In this document: positions 43,170 to 54,735 of the stretch, one piece after another
Numbering within the stretch: the first letter of the stretch is position 1
Layout: every line of letters starts with the position of its first letter
NCBI GenBank assembly: GCA_027627225.1
Contig: CM051033.1
Coordinates: 7,587,801-7,651,800 of the forward strand
DNA from: Congeria kusceri
Lineage: Eukaryota; Mollusca; Bivalvia; Myida; Dreissenidae
Direction of reading: 5' to 3'
DNA length: 64,000 nucleotides
Made by a program: the position numbers and the translations under genes
The notes under the pieces: model-generated
What the model was told of the DNA's origin: nothing
The model's input: the letters and a program-made list of their open reading frames with translations, nothing else
Database searches by the model: none

Positions 43170-43746
43170 CCCAGCGCAGTAAAGAAGAGCATACTTCTGT
43201 TAAAATACAACAAAAAAAGAGTTATGGGAAAGTCTGCATCTGATACTGGAGTTGATGACGAGGGTATATTCCAAGATTCAAGTGAATAAGTTGAGCGTAA
43301 AAAAAAGGTTTGTTTCAGGTTACCCGACCTACCCTAAAAATGCCCCGACCACCCGACCATAGAACATTTTATTGAGTTTGTCAGATATAATTTTATTTTA
43401 TTTACCCTTTTCCATTTATTAAAATGTTTTTTTGACAAATAAGTGTTTTGTTTTGATAGCATCCACTTAAAAACAATGTTTAAATAATGATATAACATAT
43501 ATGTTTTGAATATTCATTAAGTTTTAGAATCTTGAAGATGACCATTCCACCCCCCCCACCCCTAAACCCCCCCCCCCTCAAAAAAAAAAAATTAAATAAA
43601 TAAATCCCTACCTACCTACCTACCTACCTTTTTACTCCTTATGTAGATTCCAAGTCACAAGACTTTAACCAAACAATTGACCAAGGTTAAGACGCGTTAG
43701 CCGGGGCGAGTAGGAAAGCTCACATATTCTTCAAATATTGAAGCTA
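43170..43746 (+). mobile_element. Degraded pearl-like element P4, interrupted
   Basis: Monomer words 'gttaaaatacaa', 'agttatggga' and 'actggagttgatgac' at 43195-43290, and a typical right end at 43690-43746 ('ggaaagctcacatattctt', 'gaagctaaa'). The middle is replaced by an unrelated repeat. Confidence 0.55.
43305..43650. repeat. Repeat insert with poly-C/A and CCTA runs
   Basis: 'ggttacccgacctaccct' at the left, a C/A homopolymer stretch at 43548-43590 and five CCTA units at 43607-43628. It lies inside P4. Origin unknown. Confidence 0.45.
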
Positions 43747-44469
43747 AAATAACAATATAACTTTTTATGAAACATGATGTTTAAAAAAGATACATTCTTG
43801 GTATCGACATAGAAATAAATGATTCAATAAACGCATGCATTTACGTTCACCTTAAATACGATCATAAGCCATACTAATATGTTGGTAAAAAGGTAAAATA
43901 CTATTAACTCAGTTATTTATTCAATTACTTTTTATTCGCTGCCTAAACAATATAAACTATATACACGTGAGCTAAAATGTTATACAAAACATAACGAATT
44001 TAAATTGTAAACAATATACATGTATAATATCATACTTTTATAATCAGGTCGAGATAACCTTTCATTTTTATTTTTATTGTTTAGATTGTTATTATATATT
44101 ATTATATTCTCAAATAATTTTTGTTTAACTGTTATGAGTTAGTAAGTAGCAGACATTACATTTATTTCAGTTAAACAACAAGCAACGATCTAAATGTATC
44201 CAAAACACATCGGGCATTACAATGAAGGCGTAGGAATTAAATTGATATGTACGATTATACTTAATTAATCAAATAAACGACATAACACCATGTGTTATCT
44301 AAGTTGTTGTTTATTTAATTTCAAACTATGATGTGACACAGACAAATATTTGGTGAATGTTTATTTATAGCTCTTTGTCTGCAAAACCTGGCAAAGCTCC
44401 AGCAAATCAACCCCTCAAAAAAGCTATAACAACTGCTATTCCCTACCCTTGGTCATTATTGCCTTTATG
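43747..44469. other. AT-rich sequence, nothing specific
   Basis: No supported feature. Confidence 0.4.
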
Positions 44470-44700
44470 TATTTGTAAAATGTAGTTTCATTACAATTGC
44501 AAAAATTTGTCAAATTATGTTAGAATTGAAATAACTTTCGCAATGTCGTTGTTTATCGGCCAATAAACAACTATTTGTCGTTCTGATGCGTGGCTATTCA
44601 ACCATTCGAGCTAACGTCCTCGTGGTTTAATTCCTATGCATAAGAACTCCAAATCGTTGTTTATTGGCCGAAAAACAACAATAAATCGAAAATTATTTCT
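44470..44700 (+). mobile_element. Palindromic GTTGTTTAT-family element, copy 2
   Basis: Arms 'gttgtttatcggccaata' and 'gttgtttattggccg' enclose inner inverted arms 'ttctgatgcgtgg' and 'atgcataagaac'. 'ctcgtggtttaattcc' lies between them. Confidence 0.75.
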
Positions 44701-44712
44701 TAAATAACACAA

Positions 44713-44877
44713 ATACACGAAAAATCGTTGCATTTGAACAACAATAAATAACTATTGTAACAACAAGCGTACATGATATAACAGCAGCGAGACAAGTCGC
44801 GTTAATACACACGTAAAAATAAATATAAGTATCAACCTCCAAATACAGCAAACATGCTCATCGTGACAATTTATCTA
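44713..44877. other. Left flank of the 26-bp array, duplicated at 58.9 kb
   Basis: 'atttgaacaacaataaata' and 'gtaacagcagcg' type words align with 58943-59045. They define the left edge of a segmental duplication. Confidence 0.6.
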
Positions 44878-47050
44878 TCCAAGCGACACAACAGCGTAAC
44901 ACAAACACGCGACACAACAGCGTAATACAAACACGCGACACAACAGCTGAATACAACCAGGCGACACAACAGCGCAACACAAGCAGGCGACACAACAGCG
45001 TAACACAACCAGGGATCACAACAGCGTAACACAACCAGGCGACACAACAGCTGAATACAACCACGCGACACAACAGCTGAATACAACCAGGCGACACAAC
45101 AGCACAACACAAGCAGGCGACACAACAGCGTAACTTAACCAGGGATCAAAACAGCGTAACACAACCAGTCGACACAACCGCGTTAGACAACCAGTCGACA
45201 TAACAGCGTAACACAACCAGGCGACGCAACGACGTAACAAAACCAGGCAACACAACAGCGTAGCACAACCAGGCGACACAACAGCGTAACCCGACTAGGA
45301 GACACAGCAACGTAACACAACCAGGCGACACAACAGCGATACACAACCAGGCGACACAACGACGGAACACAACCAGGTAACACAACCAGGCGACACAACA
45401 ACGTAACACAACCAGGCGACACAATAACGGAACACAACCAAGCGACACAACAACGGAACACAACTATGCAACACAACAACGAAACACAACTAGGCGACAC
45501 GACAACAGAACACATCCAAGAGACCAAACAATGGAATACAACTAGGCGACACAACAATGAAATACAAACAAGCCACACAACAACGGAACACATCTAGGCG
45601 ACACAACAACGAAACACAACTAGGCGACACAACGAAACACAACTAGGAGACACAGCAACGGAACACAACCTAGCGAAACAACGACGGAACACAACTAGGC
45701 GTCACTACAACGGAATACAACTAAGCGACACAACAACGGAACACAACCAAGCGACACAACGACGGAACACAACAAAGCTACATAACGATGGAAATCAACC
45801 AAGTGTCACAACGACGGAATACAATCAAGAGACAACACGACGAAACTCAACCAAGCTTCACAACGACGGAACTTATCCAAGCGTCAAGGCGACGGAACTC
45901 AACCAAGCTTCACAACGACGTAACTCAATCAAGCGTCACAACGACGTAACTCAACCAAGCTTCACAACGACGAAACACAACCAAGCGTCACAACGATGAA
46001 CTCAATAAAGCGTTACAACGACGGAAGTCAACAAAGCATTACAACGGCTGAACCCAACCAAGCGACACGACGACGGAACTAATCCTAGCGACACAACCAC
46101 GGAGCTCAACCAAGCGACACAAAGACGGAACTTAACCAAGAGACACAACAACGGAACTCAACTAAGAGACACAACGACGGAACTCAACCAAGCTACACAA
46201 CGACGGAACTCAACCAAGAGACACAACAACGGAACTCACCAACAGACACAACGACGGAACTAAACCAAGCTACACAACGACGGAACTTAACCAAGCGTCA
46301 CAACGACGGAACACAACCAAGCTTCACAACGACGGAACTCAACCAGGCTACACAACGACGGGACTCAACCAGCTACACAACGACGGAACTCAAACAAGCT
46401 ACACAACGACGGAACTCAACCAAGCTACACAACGAGCGAACTCAACCAAGAGATACAACAACGGAACTCAACTAAGAGACACAACGACGGAACTCACCCA
46501 AGCTACAAAACGACGGAACTCAACCAAGAGACACAACAACGGAGCTCAACCAAGAGACACAACGACGGATCTCAACCAACAGACACAACGACGGAACTAA
46601 ACCACGCTACACAACGACGGAACTTAACCAAGCGTCACAACGACGGAACACAACCAAGCTACACAATGACGGAACTCAACCAAGACGCACAACGACGGAA
46701 CTCAACCAAGAGACACAATAACGGACCTCAACTAAGAGACACAACGACGGAACTCACCCAAGCCACACAAGGACGGAACACAACCAAGAGACACAACGAC
46801 GGAACTCACACAAGAGACACAACGACGGATCTCAACCAAGCGACACAACGACGGAACTCATCCAGGCATCACAACGACGGAACACAAGCAAGCCTCGCAA
46901 CGACGGACCTCAACCAAGCGACACAACGACGGAACTCATCCAGGCATCAAAACGACGGAACTCAACCTGGCATCAAAACGACGGAACTCAACCAGGCATC
47001 AAAACGACGGAACACAACCTAGACACACAACGGCCGGACACAATTATGCA
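44878..47050 (+). repeat. 26-bp minisatellite, about 83 units
   Basis: The left third has unit CAACCAGGCGACACAACAGC plus GTAACA. The right two thirds drift to ACGACGGAACTCAACCAAGC plus GACACA. In 46130-47000, blocks of about 10-12 units recur at offsets of ~310 and ~260 bases (a higher-order repeat). Since 26 is not divisible by three, long frames are open on both strands (Cys/Val-rich on -, Arg/Asn/Thr-rich on +). These are repeat artefacts unless shown otherwise. Confidence 0.9.
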
Positions 47051-47268
47051 ACATAACGTTTCATAAACATAAATGTGCACATGCTAAGTTTTCGCAGTAT
47101 CAAGGCTTTCACTGACAGACGAACGGACGGTCCACTATGACTTCAGATTCTGTTTCTACAATGCTCACTTTCTTCGTTGAATTTTACATCAAAACCATAC
47201 GCGAAATAAATTTGCAGCATGATAGTGAAATGTGTACAAGTACCAACACGTTTGTTCCAACATCATCA

Positions 47269-47478
47269 TGTTGTAGCAATGTTTTTTAATATGTGATATC
47301 CGCCTTTCGATCGGAAGATCGTAAGTTTGATCCCTACTCCGGGAGCTTGCGAATGATCTTAATTAAAAGTCATCGGTGTAGTGGTTTTACCCAGATAACG
47401 GACTTGAAAGGGTCTCAATAAGCATTTGGCTTTCGACACCGGATCTTTAAAATATAACTGCAAGTTTAAACTAAACCT
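47269..47478 (+). mobile_element. tRNA-derived SINE, family B, copy 5
   Basis: Head 'gatatccgcctttcgatcgg', B box AGTTTGATCCC, body 'tttacccagataacgg', end 'ttaaactaaacctgac'. It has an orthologous partner at 59551-59762 inside the segmental duplication, so it predates that duplication. Confidence 0.75.
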
Positions 47479-48230
47479 GACAGTCAATAATGACATCAAA
47501 TTTAGTTTTTTTACAATGTTGACTTTCTTCATAAGTGTTTTACCCAATCAAAAATCAGATCAGGAGAAAAAGGTATCCAAGCTCGGATACAGGACCTTTA
47601 ATTAGAGTGGGCTAAAATATTTAGTAACTGCATGCAAATACTGTTGGTCTCTCGAACATGTTAGTGTATAACGATAAAACCTGAATGATGCAATATCAGC
47701 AAAAACAGCAATTAAACGAAAATACCACAGAACGGGTTTGTTAATCAGTTTAATTACAATAAATTGACTGAATAATACATCGTTGGCAACGAAATGCATA
47801 TGCGTAAGGTATTGTCAGGTTTAAAAAAATCGAATGTTGGAAAATTTTAGAGTGGACGTACGCTTGCTTCCGCCCTCCTCTAAATCGCATTTGGTAGCGT
47901 ATGTCTTGCTGTTGTGCAGTATTTCTTTTGTTGCCATAACGACCACAGTTTAGTAGGACGAACAAGAAAAACAATGTGTAAAATCACCTCATTGCTCTTT
48001 CTTTCAGCATATCAAAATACTGCAGGATCCACATTTTCTCATAGAAAGAGACAGACGCGCTTTCGGACAGTTATTGCATTTGGGGCCATATTTTAGAAGC
48101 ATCTTAAGTAGAATCTTATCTTTATATCACCATTTTTCGTAATTCTATATTTAAATCACTGTAGCCTTAGTGTTTATTAATTTTCAACATATTAAGAATT
48201 TAAGAAGTGATAATCCATTTACCATTGTTT
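47479..48230. other. Segmental duplication, partner at 59763-60120
   Basis: 47480-47570 and 47960-48180 match 59763-59860 and 59900-60100 ('caatgctgactttctt', 'caggatccacattttctc'). 47575-47940 has no partner and is either inserted here or lost there. Confidence 0.6.
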
Positions 48231-48500
48231 TTTTGCCACAAACCCCACAACAAATTGGAGTTCTGATGCGCAGGAATTAAACCACGAGGGCGTTAGCTCG
48301 AGTTATTTTATAGCCACGCATCAAAACGACAAAGAGTTGTTTATTGGCCGACAAACAACGATAATGCGAATATTATTTCGATTCTAACATGATTTGACAA
48401 ATCTTTTTCAAAATGTATTTGGACCTACTTTTTACTGTACTCCGCTCAGAATCGGGACTATTTTTTGCGTTGTTTATTGGGTAGTTAACAACGATAATTT
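48231..48500 (+). mobile_element. Palindromic GTTGTTTAT-family element, copy 3
   Basis: 'ttctgatgcgcaggaatta', 'accacgagggcgttagc', 'gttgtttattggccgac' and right end 'tgtactccgctcagaat'. Opposite orientation to 60645-60930. Confidence 0.7.
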
Positions 48501-48890
48501 TGTTGTTTGTCTTTAGAAAAGTTAGCGAGTATCATGTTAAAATATTGTTTACTCAACTGTAAAGATATTCATATATTTAAATTATGTATATAAAATAATA
48601 GCTTTCAAAAATAGGAACTAATTATTTTATAGTAAACGTACAATGTTTCAGGACTAGAGCCACAGATTCCCTTTACACAATGTAGACTATATTTATGAAT
48701 GTTTTGCCACATCATAACAAAATTACGTTAATAAAATAAGAGAATTATGTATCATGATCTGTACAATAATAACGGATTGGTAATAAATAACTTGAACTCC
48801 GCGAGTCGGATGTGTCGCCTGACGCCAGATAGCTTACGTGAATCCAAATGAAGAAGCACTTAAGGTTAATGCTCAATTTTTTTTAACACA
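48501..48890. other. AT-rich sequence, nothing specific
   Basis: No supported feature. Confidence 0.4.
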
Positions 48891-49140
48891 TTTATTGAAA
48901 TCTTCAAAAGCATTGCACTCTGGCTAATTGCAAAGAAAATACTTATTAAAACCAAAAATGTGACACAAAAATAACTATGAAAATTATGAAAATTTACAAA
49001 GGGCAATAACTCCGAAAGTATGAAGTTTCATGTTGATAGCTTTTATAGTCTTAGAGTTATGCTCCGGACAAGCGAAAGGGGACGCCGCCTCGGACACCGC
49101 CGCCGACGCCTCCGCCGACAAAAGTAACACCTATATGTCG
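48891..49140 (+). repeat. Pearl-like 3' fragment
   Basis: One monomer-like stretch ('aaagggcaataactccg') followed by a GC tract 'gacaccgccgccgacgcc' that elsewhere precedes element ends. The left end is missing. Confidence 0.45.
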
Positions 49141-50319
49141 GTTTTTAGGCGACACAAAAAATTAAAATGGCAAAGCACGAGAAAATCGTGAAATTCGGGT
49201 GACATACAGGAAAGCTTATTTGGCGTCAGGTCGACTTTTGCTAAAAATATATTTACAACAGACACGTGGGCCCAAATTTATAAAGATTCGTAAGTCATTC
49301 TTAAGTTAGGGAAAATGAGTCCAAATCAGCATTTGCGTTTGAAATTCTATTTAAGAACATATTCCTCACAATTACAGAAACTGGATAAACTTAGACTAAT
49401 GTTGCACGTAAAGGTCCAAATATTGAAATGATACATTTCTGTGTCAGAAAATCGATTAATAAAAGTTCAGAATTTTTAGATTGTTTTTTTTTAATGTTGG
49501 CCTTAGATTCGTTGTAAATACCAGCCCTGGTAATCCCTTGAAAAAAATATTATGGTTACAAAAGACACGTGGGCCCATTTTTATAAAGATTCTAAAGTCA
49601 ATCTTAACTTAATGAGAAATTACGTTTGAAACGCTATGACAGACACTAAATCTTAATGCCTTCTAAATACATTGAACATTATGTTACCCTTTTTTCGAGT
49701 ATAACAGCAACATTTACATAAAGGTACTAAACCACCATCACAACACGGCGCGGTTTTAATTATGACGTCGCCGACGTCGTTGTCACGTTTGATAATTGAT
49801 CGGGTTGTGTGTATAACCTGTAAATTGCAGTAATTAAATAACAGGTCTGTTCCTAAAATATGTTTCAAACAGCACAATAAACCCCAGGCATCACTACAGA
49901 AAGACTTTAAACCATATTGTTGGTCTCAACCAATAGTTGTAATAGTCCGAGAAACTATGGCCTATTAAATGCAAAGTAATAGTACATCACAAAAATAGTG
50001 CTCCTATTTCTTTAAGATTAATACAATTTAGTAAGTCTACATACTTCTATACGTTTTCGTACTACTTATGAAATACGTTACAGTACATGTCTAACCTGTC
50101 TACAAAATCACCACTTGCTTTAAACATTCAGAACATTTAAACATGCGAGCCGCGTACAGTTAGAACATGCATCAGCATACTTGGAAGTTAAGTTGTACAC
50201 AATACCAATACTTCACATCATTAATAAATGTAAAAAAATTTGCACAGTATTACAATTTTGCTCCGAATTTGTTCTTTATCTAGTTTATTGCTAGCACCGT
50301 AACGTATTCTACACAAAAC
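49141..50319. other. Local duplication and unassigned DNA
   Basis: 49175-49200 ('gcacgagaaaatcgtgaaat') matches 61032-61052 of the segmental duplication. 49265-49330 and 49565-49620 ('acacgtgggccc', 'tataaagatt') are a local direct duplication ~300 bases apart. Nothing else is seen. Confidence 0.45.
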
Positions 50320-50412
50320 ATATGTTATGGTGAATGTTGCACTTGATGTTGGAGCTAATGACAAAGATATATTCCAAGTTTCAAGTGAATACCTTTTGTA
50401 GTTTTGTAGTAC
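50320..50412 (+). repeat. Orphan pearl-like monomer
   Basis: One monomer ('ggtgaatgttgcacttgatg', 'tattccaagtttcaag') without element ends, about 80 bases before P3. Confidence 0.55.
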
Positions 50413-50488
50413 ATTGTGTGCAGTCATGAATAAAGATCTTACACTTAGTAATCGTCACGAATAAATATAATAAAACAATTGTTGTGAA

Positions 50489-51672
50489 CAAGAGCTGTCA
50501 GAGGACAGCACGCTCGACTATTCGAAGTACTTCATTTGATATATATATCGAACAGTGGAAGGGGCGTACATTTGTTCAAATACAAAACTTTTAAGGGAAA
50601 ACGTTATATAGTTTATAAATTTTAAGAATTCGGAACAAAAACTTTAACCACAAAAAAATATGTAAAAAGTGGGCATACCTCTGTATAAATACAAACCAGA
50701 GTTATGGGGATTGTTGAACCTGATGCTGGATTTGATTGCAAAGGTATCATTCGAGTTTTAAGTGAATATAAAATTTAGATTTCAATGTATAAGACTTCTG
50801 AATATAAACTTTAACCAGAAAACTTTATTAAAAATGAGCATAACTCTTTTAAGATACAAAACAGAGTTATGGGGAATATTGTCCCTGATGCTGCAGTTAA
50901 TGACAAAGGTGCATTCCAAGTTTCAGGTGAATAACTTTGTAGTGTTGAAGCTATAAGACTTTTAAATATAAACTTCAACCAGAAAAAGTCATTTTGAAAA
51001 AGAGGCATACCTCTGTCAAAATACAAAACAGAATTATGGGATATGTTGCACCTGATGTTGGAGTTACAAATGTACAACTAAAATTTCATGTGAATAACTT
51101 ATGTAGCTTTGAAAATACAAGACTTTTGAATATAAACTTGATCCAGAAGACCCTGACCCCCACCCACCCCATATGCAATCCCGAGCGAGGTCTCGATATA
51201 AGGTATCTATATATTAAGTTTCATTAAAATATCTCAATGCGTTCTGAAGTTTTTGTGCGGAAACCGTTTTTCTATTTTTATTAACAGTGACCTTGACCTT
51301 GATCCCAGCTACCCTATATGCAATCCCAAGCGAGGCCTTGCTATAAGGTATCTATGAATGAAGTTTCATTACAATAGCTCGATCCTTTCAAGAGTTATAG
51401 AGATATGAAGTTGTTGCACGCAAACTTTAACCTGAATTTGATTGTCTAAGTTCAAAAAGTGGCATAATTCTGTTAAATTGCAGTTCAGAGTTATGGGCCC
51501 TGGTCAGTGATCTCACATGATGATCCTTTATAATGTGAAGTTTCAAATGAATATCTGCAGTAGATATAGAGATATGGAGTTGTTGCACGCAAACCTTAAC
51601 CAGAGCATTTCGCCGACGCCGACGAACGGGTGAATAGTATAGCTCCAACTATTATGTGAATAGTCGAGCTAA
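50489..51672 (+). mobile_element. Pearl-like element P3 with two core types
   Basis: Left hairpin end GCTGTCAGAGGACAGC and CTCGACTATTCGAAG; right end GTGAATAGTCGAGCTAA. The first half holds four monomers of the P1/P2 type. From 51150 the core changes to a second type ('tatgcaatcccgagcgagg', twice). The same ends can therefore carry different satellite cores. Confidence 0.75.
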
Positions 51673-51825
51673 TAACATGAACAATATTATCTATGCTTTC
51701 TATTTGTTCAAACGTTCAAGCACTGCGACAAAATGCACTTGAATGCAATACAAAAATAATCAGCAACAAACCCACGACTTCTGATTCCGACGTTTAGAAT
51801 AATAGTAATTGCCCTTTCTCTTCCG

Positions 51826-52040
51826 AAATCAGGCCATTTTTTCTGTGTTTCGGGCAACCCTATTCAACTAGCGAAAACCCACCGACCTTTAAGGTTTTAT
51901 TGAAGATTGTTTTTTTATGTGAAATCCATATTTCCGTATATAACGTGTCTTTAAAAATGTAAAAACACACTTAAACCCGACCCTACCTAACTTTTGTGAA
52001 ACCGTTGCCCGAAAAACACAATTTTGTTTTGGCCTCACTA
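51826..52040. mobile_element. MITE with GTGTTTCGGGCA inverted ends, copy 2
   Basis: Left 'tctgtgtttcgggcaac' and right 'gttgcccgaaaaacacaat'. It shares the interior with 24378-24612. Confidence 0.75.
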
Positions 52041-52544
52041 CAAAACTATTTGACATTCGTGATTGATTGTAGGTATGTTGTAATTATATTAAGATTTCTA
52101 GAAATAATCATGAACCTGACACATAAGAACTTATTCACCAACCTGTTCTTAGACTTAAGAATAACGAATAGACTCAGACTCAATAACAATATTACGCAAA
52201 TATGCTGGGTACCAATGTCGCTATTGTCATTAAAGAGTATATGTTCGATTTTACAACATATATATTTGCATAAATTAAACAACTAATAATTAATTTCCAT
52301 ATACTTCGATTTAAAATGAAAGAAAAGTTAATATGAACTATTGTTGAAAAACGCAAAAAACGTATTTGTTGACTCATTCGATATTGTTTTCGTCAAAGAT
52401 ACACCGTTTTGTCGTATATGTCTGCTATCAAGTTATTTTGTCACTTTTATCTATTTACAAGTATTCTTAAATAATTGATATGAATGATCGTACGTACACA
52501 CTTTTACAAATCGTTCTAATTAAAGAAATCCCTCAAGCCATTCC
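52041..52544. other. AT-rich sequence, nothing specific
   Basis: Overlapping 60-96 codon frames on both strands lack other support. Confidence 0.35.
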
Positions 52545-52651
52545 TGATAAACTAGCTTATCGAAAATCGTTAACCTAGGCGGACGACGCCGCCGACACCG
52601 ACGCCGGGGAGAGTAGAATAGATTGCCTTTTCATCGAAAATTCGAGCTAAA
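52545..52651 (+). repeat. Right end of a pearl-like element
   Basis: GC tract 'gccgccgacaccgacgcc' then 'gaaaattcgagctaa'. The left part is absent. Confidence 0.5.
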
Positions 52652-52791
52652 AATTAAAACTAATTATCAAAAAAAACATAAATGCGATATTGTATTTTTT
52701 TTAAATATGGAATGTCTTAGCGATTGTTATACCAAACATATCCGTAGTGTTGGTAGATTTGGTAGAACATACAGCAATCATTATCAAGCAT

Positions 52792-53215
52792 AAAGATCGT
52801 ACTCGAAGTAATCAACACGAATGCACATCGTACACTAAGTAATTAACGCGAATAAAAATCGTACACAAATTAATTAAAACGAAAAACGATCGTAATCAAC
52901 ACAACTAAAAATAGTTATGTCAGTAATCGTCAAGAATTTAATAGAACACTAAGTAATTATCACTAATAAAAGACCGTTCACCGAGTAATCTTCATGAACA
53001 AAGATCGAACACTAAGTAATTGCCACTTATAAAGATCGTACATTACGTAATAATAACTAATTAAGTTCGTACATTAAGTAACTTTCACTAATAAAGACCG
53101 TACACTCAGTAATCCTCACTTATAAAGATCGTACACTCAGTAATCCTCACTTATAAAGATCGTACACTCAGTAATCCTCCGGAATAAAGAGCGTTCACTA
53201 AGTAATCGTCATGAA
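52792..53215 (+). repeat. 31-bp minisatellite, ~13 units
   Basis: Unit AAAGATCGTACACTCAGTAA plus TCCTCACTTAT, more regular in 53095-53170. A single diverged unit also occurs at 50430-50465, just left of P3, so the array probably arose from an interspersed unit. Confidence 0.85.
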
Positions 53216-53629
53216 TGTTGACATATAAAAGTTTGACAATTTTAATTCCCGATAGGAAAGTAGCTCTTTAGTTTTATTTTTAACTTTGTTTATAAATAAA
53301 AAAAAACATAACTTTCTTCAATCTCTCGTATACAAGACACGTATAAAGTGTGTGTTTCTCAGAAAGAGACGTGTCGCCATGCTAGCATTTGAAACATGAA
53401 AATTCTGTGAGCAAACACCTTTAGTTTCGCTGCCAATGTCGGGGTCTTCATAGGCTACATTTCACGAACAACAAAACAAAAACATGTATACTCGTGGCGA
53501 TTTCTTTCGGTTCTGTCGTGGGAAAGAAACTATTTTAGTTTCTGGCAACCAGATCAGAAGATACTTCAATATAAGTTGAATAAATCAGCAGCAGAATCAA
53601 GTACCGGTAAATCACGGTAGCTTCTTTCG
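53216..53629. other. Unassigned sequence
   Basis: No supported feature. Confidence 0.4.
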
Positions 53630-53840
53630 CGGCGGGCATTCCCAGGGGAATTTTACTAATTGTATTTTGGGGGATCTAAGTCCCCACCCTAGAGCCAAAC
53701 ATTTGTGTCTAAATCCCCACAATAGGGGATGCTTAATTGGTGTATCAAATAGCCCGGAGGCCAATATTACCGGGATCTAAAATCCGAACAAGGTATATTT
53801 TCCGGGACTTGCAGGATTATAGGAATATCTTCAGGGATTT
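53630..53840 (-). repeat. GC-rich dispersed repeat, copy 3 (inverted)
   Basis: 'ccaccctagagccaaa' and 'gatctaaaatccgaac' match the reverse complement of 37453-37720. Confidence 0.6.
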
Positions 53841-54057
53841 TGTACATTTCGATTACAAATCTCACAAATTTAGCCAATCATGCATATGGTCAGACTTTCT
53901 TTAGGTAGTACATTCCTAATGAAACTTAGAAGAATGACTTGGTTGATTCATAACTTTAAGGTTTATCGCAATTTTTACCGAAAAACTAGGTACTATACAT
54001 AATCAACAGGAAAACCAGACACTAATGTTTCTGTTATTTGTAAAAAAATAATGAGTT

Positions 54058-54464
54058 TTTGTTACATGCAAGGGTGCTAGGCAGTCACAAGAAGTCAACA
54101 CCTCTGCGTCACAATGACCTCAACCCACGTGCATTTGATCATAATCTAATCACCTTGGAAATATTTAACAAACTGTCATTGTTTCCGTTTGTCAAACTCA
54201 TAATTATGATGCTTCATGGCATGCCACACACTAAATATGAAAGCTCTCAGTCACGCAGTTTCAGAGAAGGTGTTTAAAGTGTTCCTTTTTTTTAAATCTA
54301 TATTTAGATAATTCCTGTGAAGTTTGGTAAAAATCTGCCAAGCGGTTTAGGATGAGAGGTTGTTTGAATGAAAATATTGACGCACGACTCACGACGGACA
54401 ACGGAGTAAAGGTGATTATAAAAGCTCACCATGAGCACGTTGTGCTCAGGTGAGCTAAAACACG
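54058..54464 (+). mobile_element. GGTGAGCT-ended element, copy 1 (partial)
   Basis: Ends in a near-perfect hairpin: AGCTCACC, TGAGCAC, loop GTT, GTGCTCA, GGTGAGCT, then AA. CT-AA at the tip and the hairpin recall Helitron-type 3' ends, though the hairpin abuts the end. One core monomer ('tgtgaagtttggtaaaaatc') precedes it. Confidence 0.6.
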
Positions 54465-54649
54465 CATTTGGACGGGCGTAGCTATGTTGCTGTTTTTTTT
54501 CAAAACACGGACGCTGGTCAGAAAAAAACTGTGTTTACTTCGCAACAAAAAAATCATAATCATTTAAAACCATTCAACTGGTGTTGTTTGGATAATCGTG
54601 CACGTGCTTTCGTCGAGAAGCTTGTCGCTCGTGTACCAGTCTATTTCAG

Positions 54650-54735
54650 ATGTTTCAATCCAACATTAGACACGTGACAAGCAGCAGACGCGCAGACAAC
54701 AATTCGTGCAGACGACAATTCTAGAAATCAGAAGG
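54650..54735 (+). other. Exon-module-like fragment on + strand
   Basis: Acceptor-like 'ccagtctatttcag' followed by 'cagacgcgcagacaacaatt' and 'gtgcagacgacaattct', words of the 23-bp exon modules of 28-37 kb, here in the opposite orientation. No donor or long frame. Confidence 0.3.

Noticed and set aside
44858..45593. Cys/Val-rich - strand frames of 84-136 codons, like secreted Cys-rich proteins
   Set aside because: All frames follow the 26-bp period. The same repeat peptide appears in every register, and there is no signal peptide or splice context.
46666..47022. 118-codon Arg/Asn/Thr-rich + frame
   Set aside because: Explained entirely by the 26-bp minisatellite.
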